A DNA stretch of 64,000 nt from Marinobacterium lutimaris (GTDB lineage Bacteria > Pseudomonadota > Gammaproteobacteria > Pseudomonadales > Balneatricaceae): the NCBI RefSeq assembly GCF_900108065.1, contig NZ_FNVQ01000001.1, positions 124,001-188,000 on the forward strand, given 5' to 3'. The first letter of the stretch is position 1, and the number at the start of each line of letters is the position of its first letter. The notes beneath the pieces were generated by a model. The model did not search any database. It was not told the origin of the DNA and was given only the letters and a program-made list of their open reading frames with translations. Below are positions 42,314 to 51,222 of the stretch, piece after piece. The translations under genes were made by a program, and so were the position numbers.

Positions 42314-43675
42314 ATGAAAAAAAACTTCGTTCTTGTCTTCGCGGTATTTGTTGTTGCGCTGATCGGTATCTTCAGTCGCCCCTCCGGTTACCTCGCTGAC
42401 CTCTGGCCAGCCAACTCCCTCATTCTTGGTTTTATTCTGCGTGACCTAAGATTGGTCAAAAACGGCTTCTGGCTCTGGTCCGGTGTGGCGATGGTGGCTG
42501 CGGATCTCGTGACCGGCAGCGGTTTGAGCAAGGCTGTCGTTCTGAATGCGGGAAATATCTTTGCGGTTATGGCCGGTGTCGCGGTCGCGTGCAGCGCGCG
42601 GCTGGCGGTGTACCCGGTCAGAGATACGGTAGATGTGCTGAACATTGCACTGGTGGCCTTTGCTGCTGCGGTGGCGGCGGGCCTTTTTGGTATGTTCGCC
42701 AATCCTCTGCTGTTCGCAGGCAGTGTCACCGAGGGATTAACCTACTGGTTTGTCACCGAGTTTGTGAACTACGTGGTTTTCCTGCCGCTGATTATGGTGG
42801 CACCCACCTTTAATACTTTAACCCCTGAGATCATCAAGCAGCGCCTGGCGCGGGTAAATCCGCTGGCCTTGATACCGGGCGTCTCCGTTATTGCCTTGTG
42901 CCTGCTGGCGATGACGATCAGCGGACCGGGGGTGATTGCTGTTCCACTGATCGGTTTGCTCTGGTGTGCCTTCACTTACAGCGTGTTCAATACGGCACTG
43001 GTCACGCTGGTCTACTGTGTCTGGACGCTGATCTCGCTGTCCAACGGCTATATCGATCCCGATCAGCAGATCTCTTACTGGCTCAACGTAATCTCGCTGC
43101 GGGTCAGTGTGGCGATGATTGCTCTCGTGCCGATCCTGCTCTCCTGCTATATCCACCGGAATCGCGCCCGTCTAAAGGACCTGGAATATGCCTCCAATCA
43201 TGATGAGCTCACGGGTACCTTGACCCGGCGTGCACTCTACAGCCTGGTTCAGGAGAAGGAGACTCCCGCTTCGATGACGCTGTTGATGATCGATTTAGAC
43301 CATTTCAAGTCGATCAACGACAACCACGGGCACCCGGTGGGCGACAGGGTGCTGCGCCATTTCGTTGAGATCGCACGCCGTTGTCTGCGTCCGGACGACG
43401 CCTTCTGTCGTATGGGAGGGGAGGAGTTCATGGTGGTGCTGAGCGACCTGCCCAGCGAAGACGCGAACCGGGTGGCGGCAAGAATCCGTGCCACCTTTGA
43501 GGAGAACCCGCTGGTTCTCGATTCTGGCGAGACGATCGATGCCACGGTCAGCATCGGTGTTGCCGTGAAATACAGCGACGACGATGACTTCGATGCCCTG
43601 GCATCGAAAGCGGACAGGGCACTTTACGAGGCCAAGCATGGCGGGCGAAACCGGATTATCCATTTCGCTGACTGA
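42314..43675 (+). CDS. MASE1-type membrane sensor with GGDEF diguanylate cyclase domain
   Basis: Residues 1-285 form about eight spans of the MASE1 type (SRPSGYLADLWPANSLILGF). The C-terminal GGDEF domain starts at HDELTGTLTRRAL. The active site GGEEF is at 368-372 and the product-inhibition site RPDD at 359-362, so both catalysis and feedback inhibition should be intact. It makes c-di-GMP in response to an unknown signal. It is monocistronic and convergent with the MatC-type carrier gene. Confidence 0.9.
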   Translation: MKKNFVLVFAVFVVALIGIFSRPSGYLADLWPANSLILGFILRDLRLVKNGFWLWSGVAMVAADLVTGSGLSKAVVLNAGNIFAVMAGVAVACSARLAVYPVRDTVDVLNIALVAFAAAVAAGLFGMFANPLLFAGSVTEGLTYWFVTEFVNYVVFLPLIMVAPTFNTLTPEIIKQRLARVNPLALIPGVSVIALCLLAMTISGPGVIAVPLIGLLWCAFTYSVFNTALVTLVYCVWTLISLSNGYIDPDQQISYWLNVISLRVSVAMIALVPILLSCYIHRNRARLKDLEYASNHDELTGTLTRRALYSLVQEKETPASMTLLMIDLDHFKSINDNHGHPVGDRVLRHFVEIARRCLRPDDAFCRMGGEEFMVVLSDLPSEDANRVAARIRATFEENPLVLDSGETIDATVSIGVAVKYSDDDDFDALASKADRALYEAKHGGRNRIIHFAD

Positions 43676-43722
43676 CAGTCACGCGTTGAAAGCGATCATC
43701 AGTCCCGGCCATTTTTAGGCAT

Positions 43723-43747
43723 AAAAAAGGCCGCTCATAGAGCGGCC
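43723..43747. terminator. Terminator between the GGDEF and carrier genes
   Basis: GGCCGCTC and GAGCGGCC pair around ATA. The A-run on its left is the T-run for the minus-strand carrier gene, so it mainly ends that transcript. Confidence 0.8.
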
Positions 43748-43779
43748 AAAGGATGTACAACGACGGTTTACCCAAAATC

Positions 43780-45081
43780 TTACAGCACGAAGGTGATCGC
43801 CAGGTTGTACAACAGTGCCACAGCAAAACCGAGAGGAGCGGCGCGGAACAGCAGTTGCGGGAACAGATCCCTGCGGTTCTCGTCGCTCGGGCAGGCGCCA
43901 AGAATAAGGCTGCCGCCGGAAGAGAAGGGCGAAATAGAGGTCGCCTGAGCGCCCACCACGATACAGATAAAGATGATCATCGGATCGATACCCAGGTTCG
44001 CGGCGATAGACGGCACGATCGGGAACAGGGCCGGCGTCACCACACCCAGGGTGCTTGCGAACAGTGACATCAGGGCACCGACCACGCCGAAGGCGACAGG
44101 AACCAGCGCAGACGGGATGTTGGTGCCGATCCAGCTGGACAGCTGATCGATGGCGCCCGCCTTGATGGCGATAGAGATCAGCATGCCGACACCACAGATC
44201 ATGATCAGCGTGCTCCAGGGCAGGGACGCGATCGCCTTGCGCTCATCACCCAGTTTCAGCATCAGCGCGATCACCGAGAAGATGCTCGCCACCAGGCCGA
44301 TGTTGATCTTGGAGTTGATGAAGGTGATGGTCTCGTTATCCGGCATCAGGATCGCGGAGATCGGCGCCGCCAGTACCAGCAGCATCATCACCAGGGTCAG
44401 TGTCAGCGTGGTTTTCTGCTTCGAATCAAACGCACGTGGCTTGTCGATGCTGAAGCCCGATTCTTTCATCGTCTTCGCATGACCGGTCAGGAAGACAAGG
44501 CCTGTGATGACCAGCAGAGGAATGACGGCTGTAGAGATAAAGATGCCCAGGGCGTTGATAAAGGCGTCTTCTTCGGAGAAGCCGGCACCCATCATCAGCG
44601 TACGGAAGATGATCCCGCTCTGGCTGGAGACGAAGTTCGCACCCGCCAGGGCACCGTAGTTCACCGACATGGCGCCAACGATCATGCTCATACCGGTGCG
44701 CTGGCAGACCAGTAGCGTCAGGGGCGCCATAAAGGCGAGTACGGTGTAGTAACCGGCGCCGAGTGCCGAGATCAGCGTAGAGCTGAAGAAGATCGCGAAC
44801 GGCAGGAAATGGGGGAATTTCCGGCAGCTATAGAGCAGGTGTTCGGAGAGTTTTTCCAGCGTACCGTTGATAATCGCGAAACTGTAGAACAGCGATACCG
44901 AGAAGATGATAAAGAAGATCTTCAGCGGCCAGAGTTTGATCACCTCGTTCGGCGACATGCCCATGGCGAAGCAGCCGATCAGGTAAGCGAAAGCGATTGC
45001 GAACAGACCAATATTGATCCGCGTTTTGTAGCCCAGTGCGATGGCGAGGACGATAGCCCCCACCACAATCAAGCTCATCAT
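43780..45081 (-). CDS. SLC13/ArsB-type carrier with MatC N-terminal-like domain
   Basis: The 433-residue protein has about 11-12 spans. The start (VVGAIVLAIALGYKTRINIG, then LFAIAFAYLIG) is the MatC (malonate carrier) N-terminal pattern, and the end (ATSISPFSSGGSLILGACPS) resembles SLC13 substrate loops. Dicarboxylate transport is likely. It lies 29 bases downstream of the amidohydrolase gene on the same strand, so substrate import and hydrolysis may be linked. Confidence 0.82.
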   Translation of the reverse strand: MMSLIVVGAIVLAIALGYKTRINIGLFAIAFAYLIGCFAMGMSPNEVIKLWPLKIFFIIFSVSLFYSFAIINGTLEKLSEHLLYSCRKFPHFLPFAIFFSSTLISALGAGYYTVLAFMAPLTLLVCQRTGMSMIVGAMSVNYGALAGANFVSSQSGIIFRTLMMGAGFSEEDAFINALGIFISTAVIPLLVITGLVFLTGHAKTMKESGFSIDKPRAFDSKQKTTLTLTLVMMLLVLAAPISAILMPDNETITFINSKINIGLVASIFSVIALMLKLGDERKAIASLPWSTLIMICGVGMLISIAIKAGAIDQLSSWIGTNIPSALVPVAFGVVGALMSLFASTLGVVTPALFPIVPSIAANLGIDPMIIFICIVVGAQATSISPFSSGGSLILGACPSDENRRDLFPQLLFRAAPLGFAVALLYNLAITFVL

Positions 45082-45110
45082 ACTTGTAACCCTAAGTTAT
45101 TGTTTTCGGA

Positions 45111-45944
45111 TCAAACAGTCTGATTGAATCGGAAAAGGTTGATTGCGTTATCGACCAGTATCCGGCGCCGTTCCTCGGCATCGGTTACCAGTGAAGTGAA
45201 AAAAGCGAACTGCTCTTTGTAGTTGGTGCTGTTCTCGAACTGGGTGTTGGGCCAGTCGCTGCCCCAGAGGCAGCGGTCGACGCCACCCATGGTTTGCTTC
45301 AGGGTTTCCAGCATCTGGCTGGCCTGCTCGAGATCCGCCTCCGCACGATAAGCGGCGGAGAGTTTAATCCACATCTGCTCGCTGGCAAAAAGCTCCAGCG
45401 ATTTGGTGTGGTCTTCGCGTGCCGGATCGATAGCACCGCCGGGGCGGCCGAAGTGATCGATCACCACATTCACGCCGCTGGCGAGAATGTCGGGCACGAA
45501 GGTGTAGAGGTCATCAAAGCCGCGCTGAATCTCCACCTGCCAGTTGAGCTGGGCAAGGCGTTTAAACAGGTGCTGCCAGAGTGGGGCGCTGAAATCGGCC
45601 AGTTCCTTACCGATCAGATTCAGGCGGATACCGACAAAGCCGAGGGTATCGAGACGATCCAGTTCAGCGTCAGATATCTCCGGGTCAACGACTGCCACTG
45701 CACGCAGGCGTTCCGGGTACTTACGCAGAGCTTCCTCGATATAGCTGTTATCCGTGCCCAGAAAGCTCGGCTGGATAAGGACGCCATGAGAAAGGCCGCA
45801 ACTGTCGATATTGCTGATCCAGGTGTCTACAAGCGCGTCGTACTCGGGGGCGTAACGACGGTTTGCGGCCAGCGGCAGATCACGGCAGAAAATGTGCGCG
45901 TGAGTGTCCACCCCTGCGATGCCGGGTGTAGTAACGTCATTCAT
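45111..45944 (-). CDS. Amidohydrolase-2 family TIM-barrel hydrolase
   Basis: The 277-residue protein has the HxH motif in VDTHAHIFCRD, the NVVIDHFGRPGGA segment with a metal His, and LWGSDWPNTQFE with the metal Asp. It matches lactonases of the 2-pyrone-4,6-dicarboxylate hydrolase group. AGAGGT supports the start. It is divergent from a GntR regulator and upstream of a dicarboxylate-type carrier gene, so a cyclic lactone or amide that yields a dicarboxylate is a reasonable guess for the substrate. Confidence 0.85.
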   Translation of the reverse strand: MNDVTTPGIAGVDTHAHIFCRDLPLAANRRYAPEYDALVDTWISNIDSCGLSHGVLIQPSFLGTDNSYIEEALRKYPERLRAVAVVDPEISDAELDRLDTLGFVGIRLNLIGKELADFSAPLWQHLFKRLAQLNWQVEIQRGFDDLYTFVPDILASGVNVVIDHFGRPGGAIDPAREDHTKSLELFASEQMWIKLSAAYRAEADLEQASQMLETLKQTMGGVDRCLWGSDWPNTQFENSTNYKEQFAFFTSLVTDAEERRRILVDNAINLFRFNQTV

Positions 45945-46009
45945 TGAGCGCGTTTACCTCTAGATTTTCTTATCCGGCCCGACCAAATAGGAACGTCAGA
46001 CCTTTTTTC

Positions 46010-46023
46010 GAATACATGTATTC
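46010..46023. promoter_or_regulatory. Perfect palindrome, candidate GntR operator
   Basis: GAATACATGTATTC is a perfect 14-base palindrome in the divergent gap between the amidohydrolase and GntR genes. A second palindrome, CATATATATG, follows at 46024-46033. HutC-type GntR proteins bind short AT-rich palindromes of this kind. Confidence 0.6.
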
Positions 46024-46133
46024 ATATATATGTCTGTAGAAACATATAATTCGACCAATAGACTGTCAATAGTTGTAGACCTCATCAATGGCCCGGATTA
46101 AAGTGTGGGTATGGTGAAATAGGGAACCCAAAA

Positions 46134-46877
46134 ATGAGTTCGATGCAGTTGGGCCAGGATGAGCGCCTGCCTTTATATCAACGTCTTAGAGATGAAATTG
46201 CGGCCCGTATCGCGGCCGGAGACTGGTTGCCCGGTGAGGTGATACCCACCGAGGCTGAGCTGACAAAAACTTACGGCATCGCCACCGGGACGGTGCGCAA
46301 AGCGGTCGATGAGCTGGTTGCTGATGGTTTGCTGCAGCGCCGTCAGGGGCGCGGTACTTTTGTGCGCAGGCCCAATTTTGACAGCTCGTTCATGCGCTTT
46401 TTCCGTCAGGAAACGAAAAACAGCGAAGGTGTGCGGGAAGTACCGGAAGGCCGGGTCCTTGAGCGCCGCTGTGTAGTGCCGCCCGCCGAGGTGCGTGACG
46501 CACTTGAGCTGTCAGCAGGGGAGAAGGTGATCTACCTGGAGCGTCAGCGTCTGGCTAACGGCCGGATCCTGTTCCATGAGGATATCTGGCTGCCTGAAAG
46601 CCGGTTCAAAACGCTGATGAGCATTGAGCTGTCGGAGTTCGACAATCTGCTCTATCCGTTTTACGAAGAGGTCTGCGACCAGCGCATCGCGAGCGCCCAT
46701 GAGGAGCTTACGATCGCTATCGCCGATGAAGCTATCTCGGCGGAGCTGTCGGTCAGCGCCGGGCAGCCGATCGTTGTGATTGAGCGGCTGGCGCGGGGCT
46801 ATGATAAAAAGCCGTTGGAATATCGCCTGTCGAAAGGTGCTGCGGATACTTTCCGTTATCAGATCGATATCGCCTGA
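46134..46877 (+). CDS. GntR-family regulator of the HutC type
   Basis: The 247-residue protein has an N-terminal winged helix (LPLYQRLRDEIAARIAAGDW, IPTEAELTKTYGIATGTVRK, RRQGRGTFV) and a C-terminal UTRA ligand domain. Proteins of this class usually repress a neighbouring catabolic operon and release it on binding a pathway metabolite. It is divergent from the amidohydrolase/MatC-type carrier pair with a palindrome between, so this pair is the likely target. It converges with gbcA. Confidence 0.88.
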   Translation: MSSMQLGQDERLPLYQRLRDEIAARIAAGDWLPGEVIPTEAELTKTYGIATGTVRKAVDELVADGLLQRRQGRGTFVRRPNFDSSFMRFFRQETKNSEGVREVPEGRVLERRCVVPPAEVRDALELSAGEKVIYLERQRLANGRILFHEDIWLPESRFKTLMSIELSEFDNLLYPFYEEVCDQRIASAHEELTIAIADEAISAELSVSAGQPIVVIERLARGYDKKPLEYRLSKGAADTFRYQIDIA

Positions 46878-46953
46878 TCGCCAGAGTCGGTGTTAAGGGG
46901 CCTGGCTAATCAGAAAAGCCAATCAGGCAACTCAGACAGAAAACGCCAGACAG

Positions 46954-46983
46954 AAAAAAGGCTGCCAATTGGCAGCCTTTTTT
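46954..46983. terminator. Bidirectional terminator between GntR and gbcA
   Basis: A 30-base perfect palindrome made of A6, GGCTGCC, AATT, GGCAGCC and T6. It serves both convergent genes. Confidence 0.9.
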
Positions 46984-46995
46984 ATTGGAACTTGC

Positions 46996-48261
46996 TTACT
47001 TCTCGAGGTTCTCCAGGGTGGTATCGGTGTACCAGTCCATGAAGTTGATGACGCCAAACTCGAAAGTCTTGGAGTACGGACCCGGCTGGTAAGCAACAGA
47101 GTTGATGCCGCGCTGGTTTTCCTCGCCCAGAACGCGGTCCTGGTCGTTGGTGGCGTCCCACACCTGACGCAGACGGGCAGGATCGTAATCCACGCCTTCA
47201 ACCGCATCCTTGTGTACGAACCACTTGGTGGTGACCAGAGATTCCTGAGCGGAGATCGGCAGCACGCGGAACACGATGAAGTGGTCGGACTGCATGTGGT
47301 TCCAGGAGTTCGGCAGGTGCAGGATACGCATGGAGCCGAGTTCACGGTTCTTGATGCGGCCCAGCAGCTTGGTGCAGCCTTCCTGACCGTCGATGGTCAT
47401 GACCTGAGTGCCTTCCTTCAGCGGCATACGGACGATACGGTTACGTAGGCCGAAGCTCTTGTGCTCGTGCGGAATGCCTTCTGCGTCCCAGGCAGCTGCC
47501 TGGCGAGCGTAGTGGTCGAGGAAGTCCTGCGGTGCACGCGGGTCGTTGGTGTCGTCCCATTCCAGCAGGGTGTTCAGCAGTTCCGGGTGGCTGCCCGCAC
47601 AGTGGTAGCACTCACGGTTGTTTTCCAGAACCAGCTTCCAGTTGGCCTTTTCGTACATGTTGGACTCAACGGCCAGCTTGGTGTTCTCAACGTCGTACGG
47701 TTCCATGTACTCGTCGAGAGTCGCCAGGAACTCGTCGAAGTCACCTTCCGGCTCTTCTTTGCCCAGGCAGATGTAGATGAAGCCGCCGCCGACCTTGCAG
47801 TGAGCCTTTTTCAGACCGTGCTGCTTCATGTCGAAACCTTCACCCATTTCGGTACCGGCGAACAGCAGGTTACCTTTCAGGTCGTAGGTCCACTGGTGGT
47901 AAGGGCATACCAGGTTGGCAACTTTGCCGCGGTGCTCGGTGCAAACGCGAGAGCCGCGGTGACGGCAGGTGTTGTGGAACGCATTCACGCTGCCATCGGC
48001 GTCACGTACGATCAGAACCGGGTTCTGGCCGATCTCAACGGTGAAGTAGTCGCCGCGGGAGGGGATTTCGCTGGTCATACCAACAAAAAGCCACTCTTTC
48101 TGGAAGATCTCTTCCATATCCAGGCGGAACATGTGCGGGTCGTTGTAAAGCGGAGCCGGCAGTGAGTAATCACGGCGGCGCTCTTTGAGCATGCCGGTCA
48201 TCGCTTCCCGAGCCTGGCCCAGGCTCGCGTAGGTGAGGTTAAGCAGATCGTTCTGGTTCAT
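46996..48261 (-). CDS. gbcA: Glycine betaine monooxygenase, Rieske oxygenase subunit
   Basis: The 421-residue protein has the Rieske motif CRHRGSRVC followed by LVCPYHQWTYD (C-x-H...C-x2-H, residues about 99-122) and a catalytic domain with NNRECYHCAGSHPEL, holding the mononuclear iron His pair and bridging acidic residue. GbcA with GbcB removes one methyl group from glycine betaine, giving dimethylglycine and formaldehyde. It is divergent from gbcB. Confidence 0.94.
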   Translation of the reverse strand: MNQNDLLNLTYASLGQAREAMTGMLKERRRDYSLPAPLYNDPHMFRLDMEEIFQKEWLFVGMTSEIPSRGDYFTVEIGQNPVLIVRDADGSVNAFHNTCRHRGSRVCTEHRGKVANLVCPYHQWTYDLKGNLLFAGTEMGEGFDMKQHGLKKAHCKVGGGFIYICLGKEEPEGDFDEFLATLDEYMEPYDVENTKLAVESNMYEKANWKLVLENNRECYHCAGSHPELLNTLLEWDDTNDPRAPQDFLDHYARQAAAWDAEGIPHEHKSFGLRNRIVRMPLKEGTQVMTIDGQEGCTKLLGRIKNRELGSMRILHLPNSWNHMQSDHFIVFRVLPISAQESLVTTKWFVHKDAVEGVDYDPARLRQVWDATNDQDRVLGEENQRGINSVAYQPGPYSKTFEFGVINFMDWYTDTTLENLEK

Positions 48262-48723
48262 CAGTACTGTATCTCGAACATAACAGTGGGTTGCATGCCG
48301 CCGCGGCGGCCCTCTTATAACGACCCAATACCCGGTTGTCCGTGGTGTTCAGGGTGTCTGACGGCAATCCTGCCTTCGAGTAGGGTTATTCATTATTCTG
48401 TTCGCGACATCGACCCGTTCTATTTGAGACTAGGGGGGGGCAAAAAGGCCTTAAATGGTGTTTTTAAGACAATTCCACGTCGCGAATAAGTAAGTTATAA
48501 AATGTGCTTGAAATGACAATTCGCACTACACGAGATCCAGAGGGAGATCGTGAGCAAACTTATGGCATTTCAGGCTTCCAGCCGGGTAGCGATGGCAGCG
48601 AAATAAAGTTGCAACTCTGCCGTCGTCATCCACACTAAAGTGTGGTTCAAGCCGGGCTGAGACGCCATAAATTTGTTCACCTTCTTTCTCTAAACCCAAC
48701 AGCCAATTTTGGAAGTGCCAGCC
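48262..48723. other. Divergent control region between gbcA and gbcB
   Basis: It contains no gene. GCTTCCAG, partly like the GTTTCCAG of the dgc and BCCT regions, occurs near 48572-48579, and ATGTCGCGA lies inverted near 48403-48411. No clear -10/-35 pair stands out, which fits activator-dependent promoters. Confidence 0.5.
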
Positions 48724-49851
48724 ATGAACAATCCGAGCATTTCAATCGTTAACAGCGATGCTTTTGTTCCAGTAACAACCCAGACCTGGAGCAACGGTCG
48801 TCACGCTGTACGCTGCGTTAAGGTGATTCAGGAAACCTGGGACGTAGCCACGTACTGTTTCATGGCCGAGCAGCCGGTTATGTTCTTCTTCAAGCCGGGT
48901 CAGTTCGTGACCCTGGAGCTTGAAATCAACGGCGAGCAGGTGTTCCGTTCCTACACCATCTCCAGCTCCCCGTCTGTGCCGTACAGCTTCTCTATTACCG
49001 TCAAGCGTCAGCCGGGCGGTGTGGTATCCAACTGGCTGCACGACAATATGATCGAAGGCTACGAGCTGGCCGTGCACGGTCCGGTCGGTGCCTTCAACAG
49101 CATCGACTTTCCGTCGAACAAGGTGCTTTTCCTTTCTGGCGGTGTCGGTATCACGCCGGTGATGTCAATGACCCGCTGGGCGTTCGATACCAACGCTGAT
49201 GTGGACATGGTGTTTGTGCATAGCGCGCGCACCCCGCGTGACATCATCTTCCAGCGCGAACTGGAAACCATCTCCTCCCGTATCACCAACTTCGATCTGC
49301 ACCTGATCTGTGAAAAGGTCGAGCCGGGTCAGTCCTGGGCCGGTTACCGCGGTTTCCTGGATCGCGTCAAGCTGGACATGATTGCGCCGGACTTCATGGA
49401 GCGTGAGGTGTTCTGCTGCGGTCCGACACCGTATATGAAAGCGGTCAAGCGGATGCTGGAAAGCGCTGGCTTCGATATGAACCGTTACCACGAGGAAGCC
49501 TTCGGTGCGACGCCGGAAGCGGTGGAAGAGCAGGCGGTCGAAGACGCCGAGCAGGCAGCGGAAGAGCTGGATGCACTCGAAGCCAGCGATATGTTCAATG
49601 TCGAGTTCACCAAAACCGGCAAGAGCGTACGGATCGCACCGGGGGAAACCGTTCACGCGGCAGCTGCCAAACTTGGCCTGCATATCCCGAAAGCCTGTGG
49701 TATGGGTATCTGCGGTACCTGCAAGGTGAAACGTGTTGAGGGTGATATCGAGATGTCCCACAACGGCGGTATCACCGATGACGACGTGGCAGAAGGTTAC
49801 TTCCTCTCCTGCTGCAGCGTGCCGACCGGCGATGTGGTTGTAGAGTATTAA
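48724..49851 (+). CDS. gbcB: Glycine betaine monooxygenase, reductase subunit
   Basis: The start is placed at ATG 48724 with GGAAG at 48711-48715. The 375-residue protein has an FAD domain (RSYTISSSPSVP), an NAD domain (KVLFLSGGVGITPVMSM and VFCCGPTPYMKAVKRML) and a C-terminal plant-type ferredoxin domain with CGMGICGTCKV and a later LSCC. An acidic linker (about 275-290) joins the parts. It passes electrons from NAD(P)H to GbcA. Confidence 0.94.
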   Translation: MNNPSISIVNSDAFVPVTTQTWSNGRHAVRCVKVIQETWDVATYCFMAEQPVMFFFKPGQFVTLELEINGEQVFRSYTISSSPSVPYSFSITVKRQPGGVVSNWLHDNMIEGYELAVHGPVGAFNSIDFPSNKVLFLSGGVGITPVMSMTRWAFDTNADVDMVFVHSARTPRDIIFQRELETISSRITNFDLHLICEKVEPGQSWAGYRGFLDRVKLDMIAPDFMEREVFCCGPTPYMKAVKRMLESAGFDMNRYHEEAFGATPEAVEEQAVEDAEQAAEELDALEASDMFNVEFTKTGKSVRIAPGETVHAAAAKLGLHIPKACGMGICGTCKVKRVEGDIEMSHNGGITDDDVAEGYFLSCCSVPTGDVVVEY

Positions 49852-49867
49852 GTAAATCACCGGGGGC

Positions 49868-49894
49868 TGATCGCGGCGGAGGCGCCGCTCCTAC
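49868..49894. repeat. REP-like element copy 2
   Basis: TGATCGCGGCGGAGG followed by CGCCGCTCCTAC is the reverse complement form of the element at 5354-5380. A degenerate partner (CTGTAGGCGGCACGCC) follows at 49909. It lies between gbcB and its terminator. Confidence 0.5.
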
Positions 49895-49952
49895 GGTCGG
49901 ATTTAGCTGTAGGCGGCACGCCTGGCGCCGATTGAACCTGGCACGGAACATA

Positions 49953-49986
49953 AAAAAGGCCGATCCATCGCTGGATCGGCCTTTTT
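49953..49986. terminator. Bidirectional terminator between gbcB and choV
   Basis: GGCCGATCCA and TGGATCGGCC form a perfect ten-base stem with a TCGC loop, flanked by A and T runs. It serves the convergent gbcB and choV. Confidence 0.9.
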
Positions 49987-50012
49987 GCGTCTGAGGCTCA
50001 GTTGGTCGCGGT

Positions 50013-51221
50013 TCAGGCAGCGTCCGCTTCGCTATCGGTGCTCTGGGTGAAGTGCTTGCCTAGCAGTGCATGGTAAAAGTCGCGATCGGACAGCATGCCG
50101 ACGAGTTTGTCATCCTCCGCCAGTAGCACCGGCTGGCCGCTGCGATAGCGCAGTTCGATGGCGTTGCGCATGGATACCTCCGGCGTGGTCACCATCAGCA
50201 TATCCTTGCCGACCTTATCCAGGCTTTCCGACTCGTCCCAGTGGGTCAGTGTCAGTGATTCGGCACCACGCTTGGCGCCGACCGGGCAACCCTGTTCAAG
50301 CAACACTTCGCTGTTCTCGTTGGCATTCAGTGTCAGCGAGCCGCCACTGCGTTCGCCCTCAGACACCGGCGTCATCAGTGAGCGGCCACGCAGCACGTTG
50401 AGCGGGTTGGTGTGCGCGACAAAGTCTTCCACGTAGGCGTTGCTCGGGTTGAGGACGATATCCTCCGGCTTGCCGTGCTGGATGATACGCGCCGATTCCA
50501 TGATGGCGATATGGCTGCCGATCTTCAGCGCTTCGTCCAGATCGTGGCTGACGAAGAGAATGGTCTTTTTCATCCTTTCCTGCAGTTCGATCAGTTCATC
50601 TTGCAGCTGGGCGCGGATCAGCGGATCAAGCGCCGAGAACGGCTCATCCATCAGCAGGATATCGCTGTCCATGGTGAAAGCGCGGGCCAGGCCCACACGC
50701 TGCTGCATACCGCCGGACAGCTCATGGGGAAATTTATCCTGCCATTCGGCCAGGCCCACCATCTCGAGCTTTTCCAGGGCTCGGCGGCGGCGCTCCTTCT
50801 TGCCGACGTTCTGCATCTCCAGGCCAAAGGCCACATTGTCCACCACGCTAAGCCAGGGCATCAGCGCGAACTTCTGGAACACCATGGAGATCCGCTTGCT
50901 GCGCAGGTGGCGCAGGGTGGGGGCGTTGCAGTGGGCCAGATCGACACTGTTATCGCCGTCCTGAACCTCCAGGCTACCGCGCGAGATGGCATTGAGTCCG
51001 TTAACCGCGCGCAGCAGGCTGGATTTGCCGGAACCGGACAGCCCCATCAATACGCAGATTTCGCCTTCGTTAACGCTCAGCGATGCGCCCTGAACACCGA
51101 CCACATCGCCGGTTTTTTCCAGGATCTCCTGGCGTGACAGTCCCTGGTCGATCAGGCTCAGCGTCTGCGCCTGGTTGTTACCGAACACCACGTCGAGGTC
51201 TTTGATTTCTACGGCGGCCAT
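50013..51221 (-). CDS. choV: Choline ABC transporter ATPase
   Basis: The start at ATG 51219-51221 has GGAGGAG upstream; a longer frame to 51305 has no such signal. The 402-residue ATPase has Walker A LMGLSGSGKSSLLRAVNG, the signature ELSGGMQQRVGLARAF, Walker B DILLMDEPFSALD, and a C-terminal CBS-like region. It is the ProV/OpuAA type and is the last gene of betI-betB-betA-choX-choW-choV. Confidence 0.9.
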   Translation of the reverse strand: MAAVEIKDLDVVFGNNQAQTLSLIDQGLSRQEILEKTGDVVGVQGASLSVNEGEICVLMGLSGSGKSSLLRAVNGLNAISRGSLEVQDGDNSVDLAHCNAPTLRHLRSKRISMVFQKFALMPWLSVVDNVAFGLEMQNVGKKERRRRALEKLEMVGLAEWQDKFPHELSGGMQQRVGLARAFTMDSDILLMDEPFSALDPLIRAQLQDELIELQERMKKTILFVSHDLDEALKIGSHIAIMESARIIQHGKPEDIVLNPSNAYVEDFVAHTNPLNVLRGRSLMTPVSEGERSGGSLTLNANENSEVLLEQGCPVGAKRGAESLTLTHWDESESLDKVGKDMLMVTTPEVSMRNAIELRYRSGQPVLLAEDDKLVGMLSDRDFYHALLGKHFTQSTDSEADAA

Positions 51222-51222
51222 A

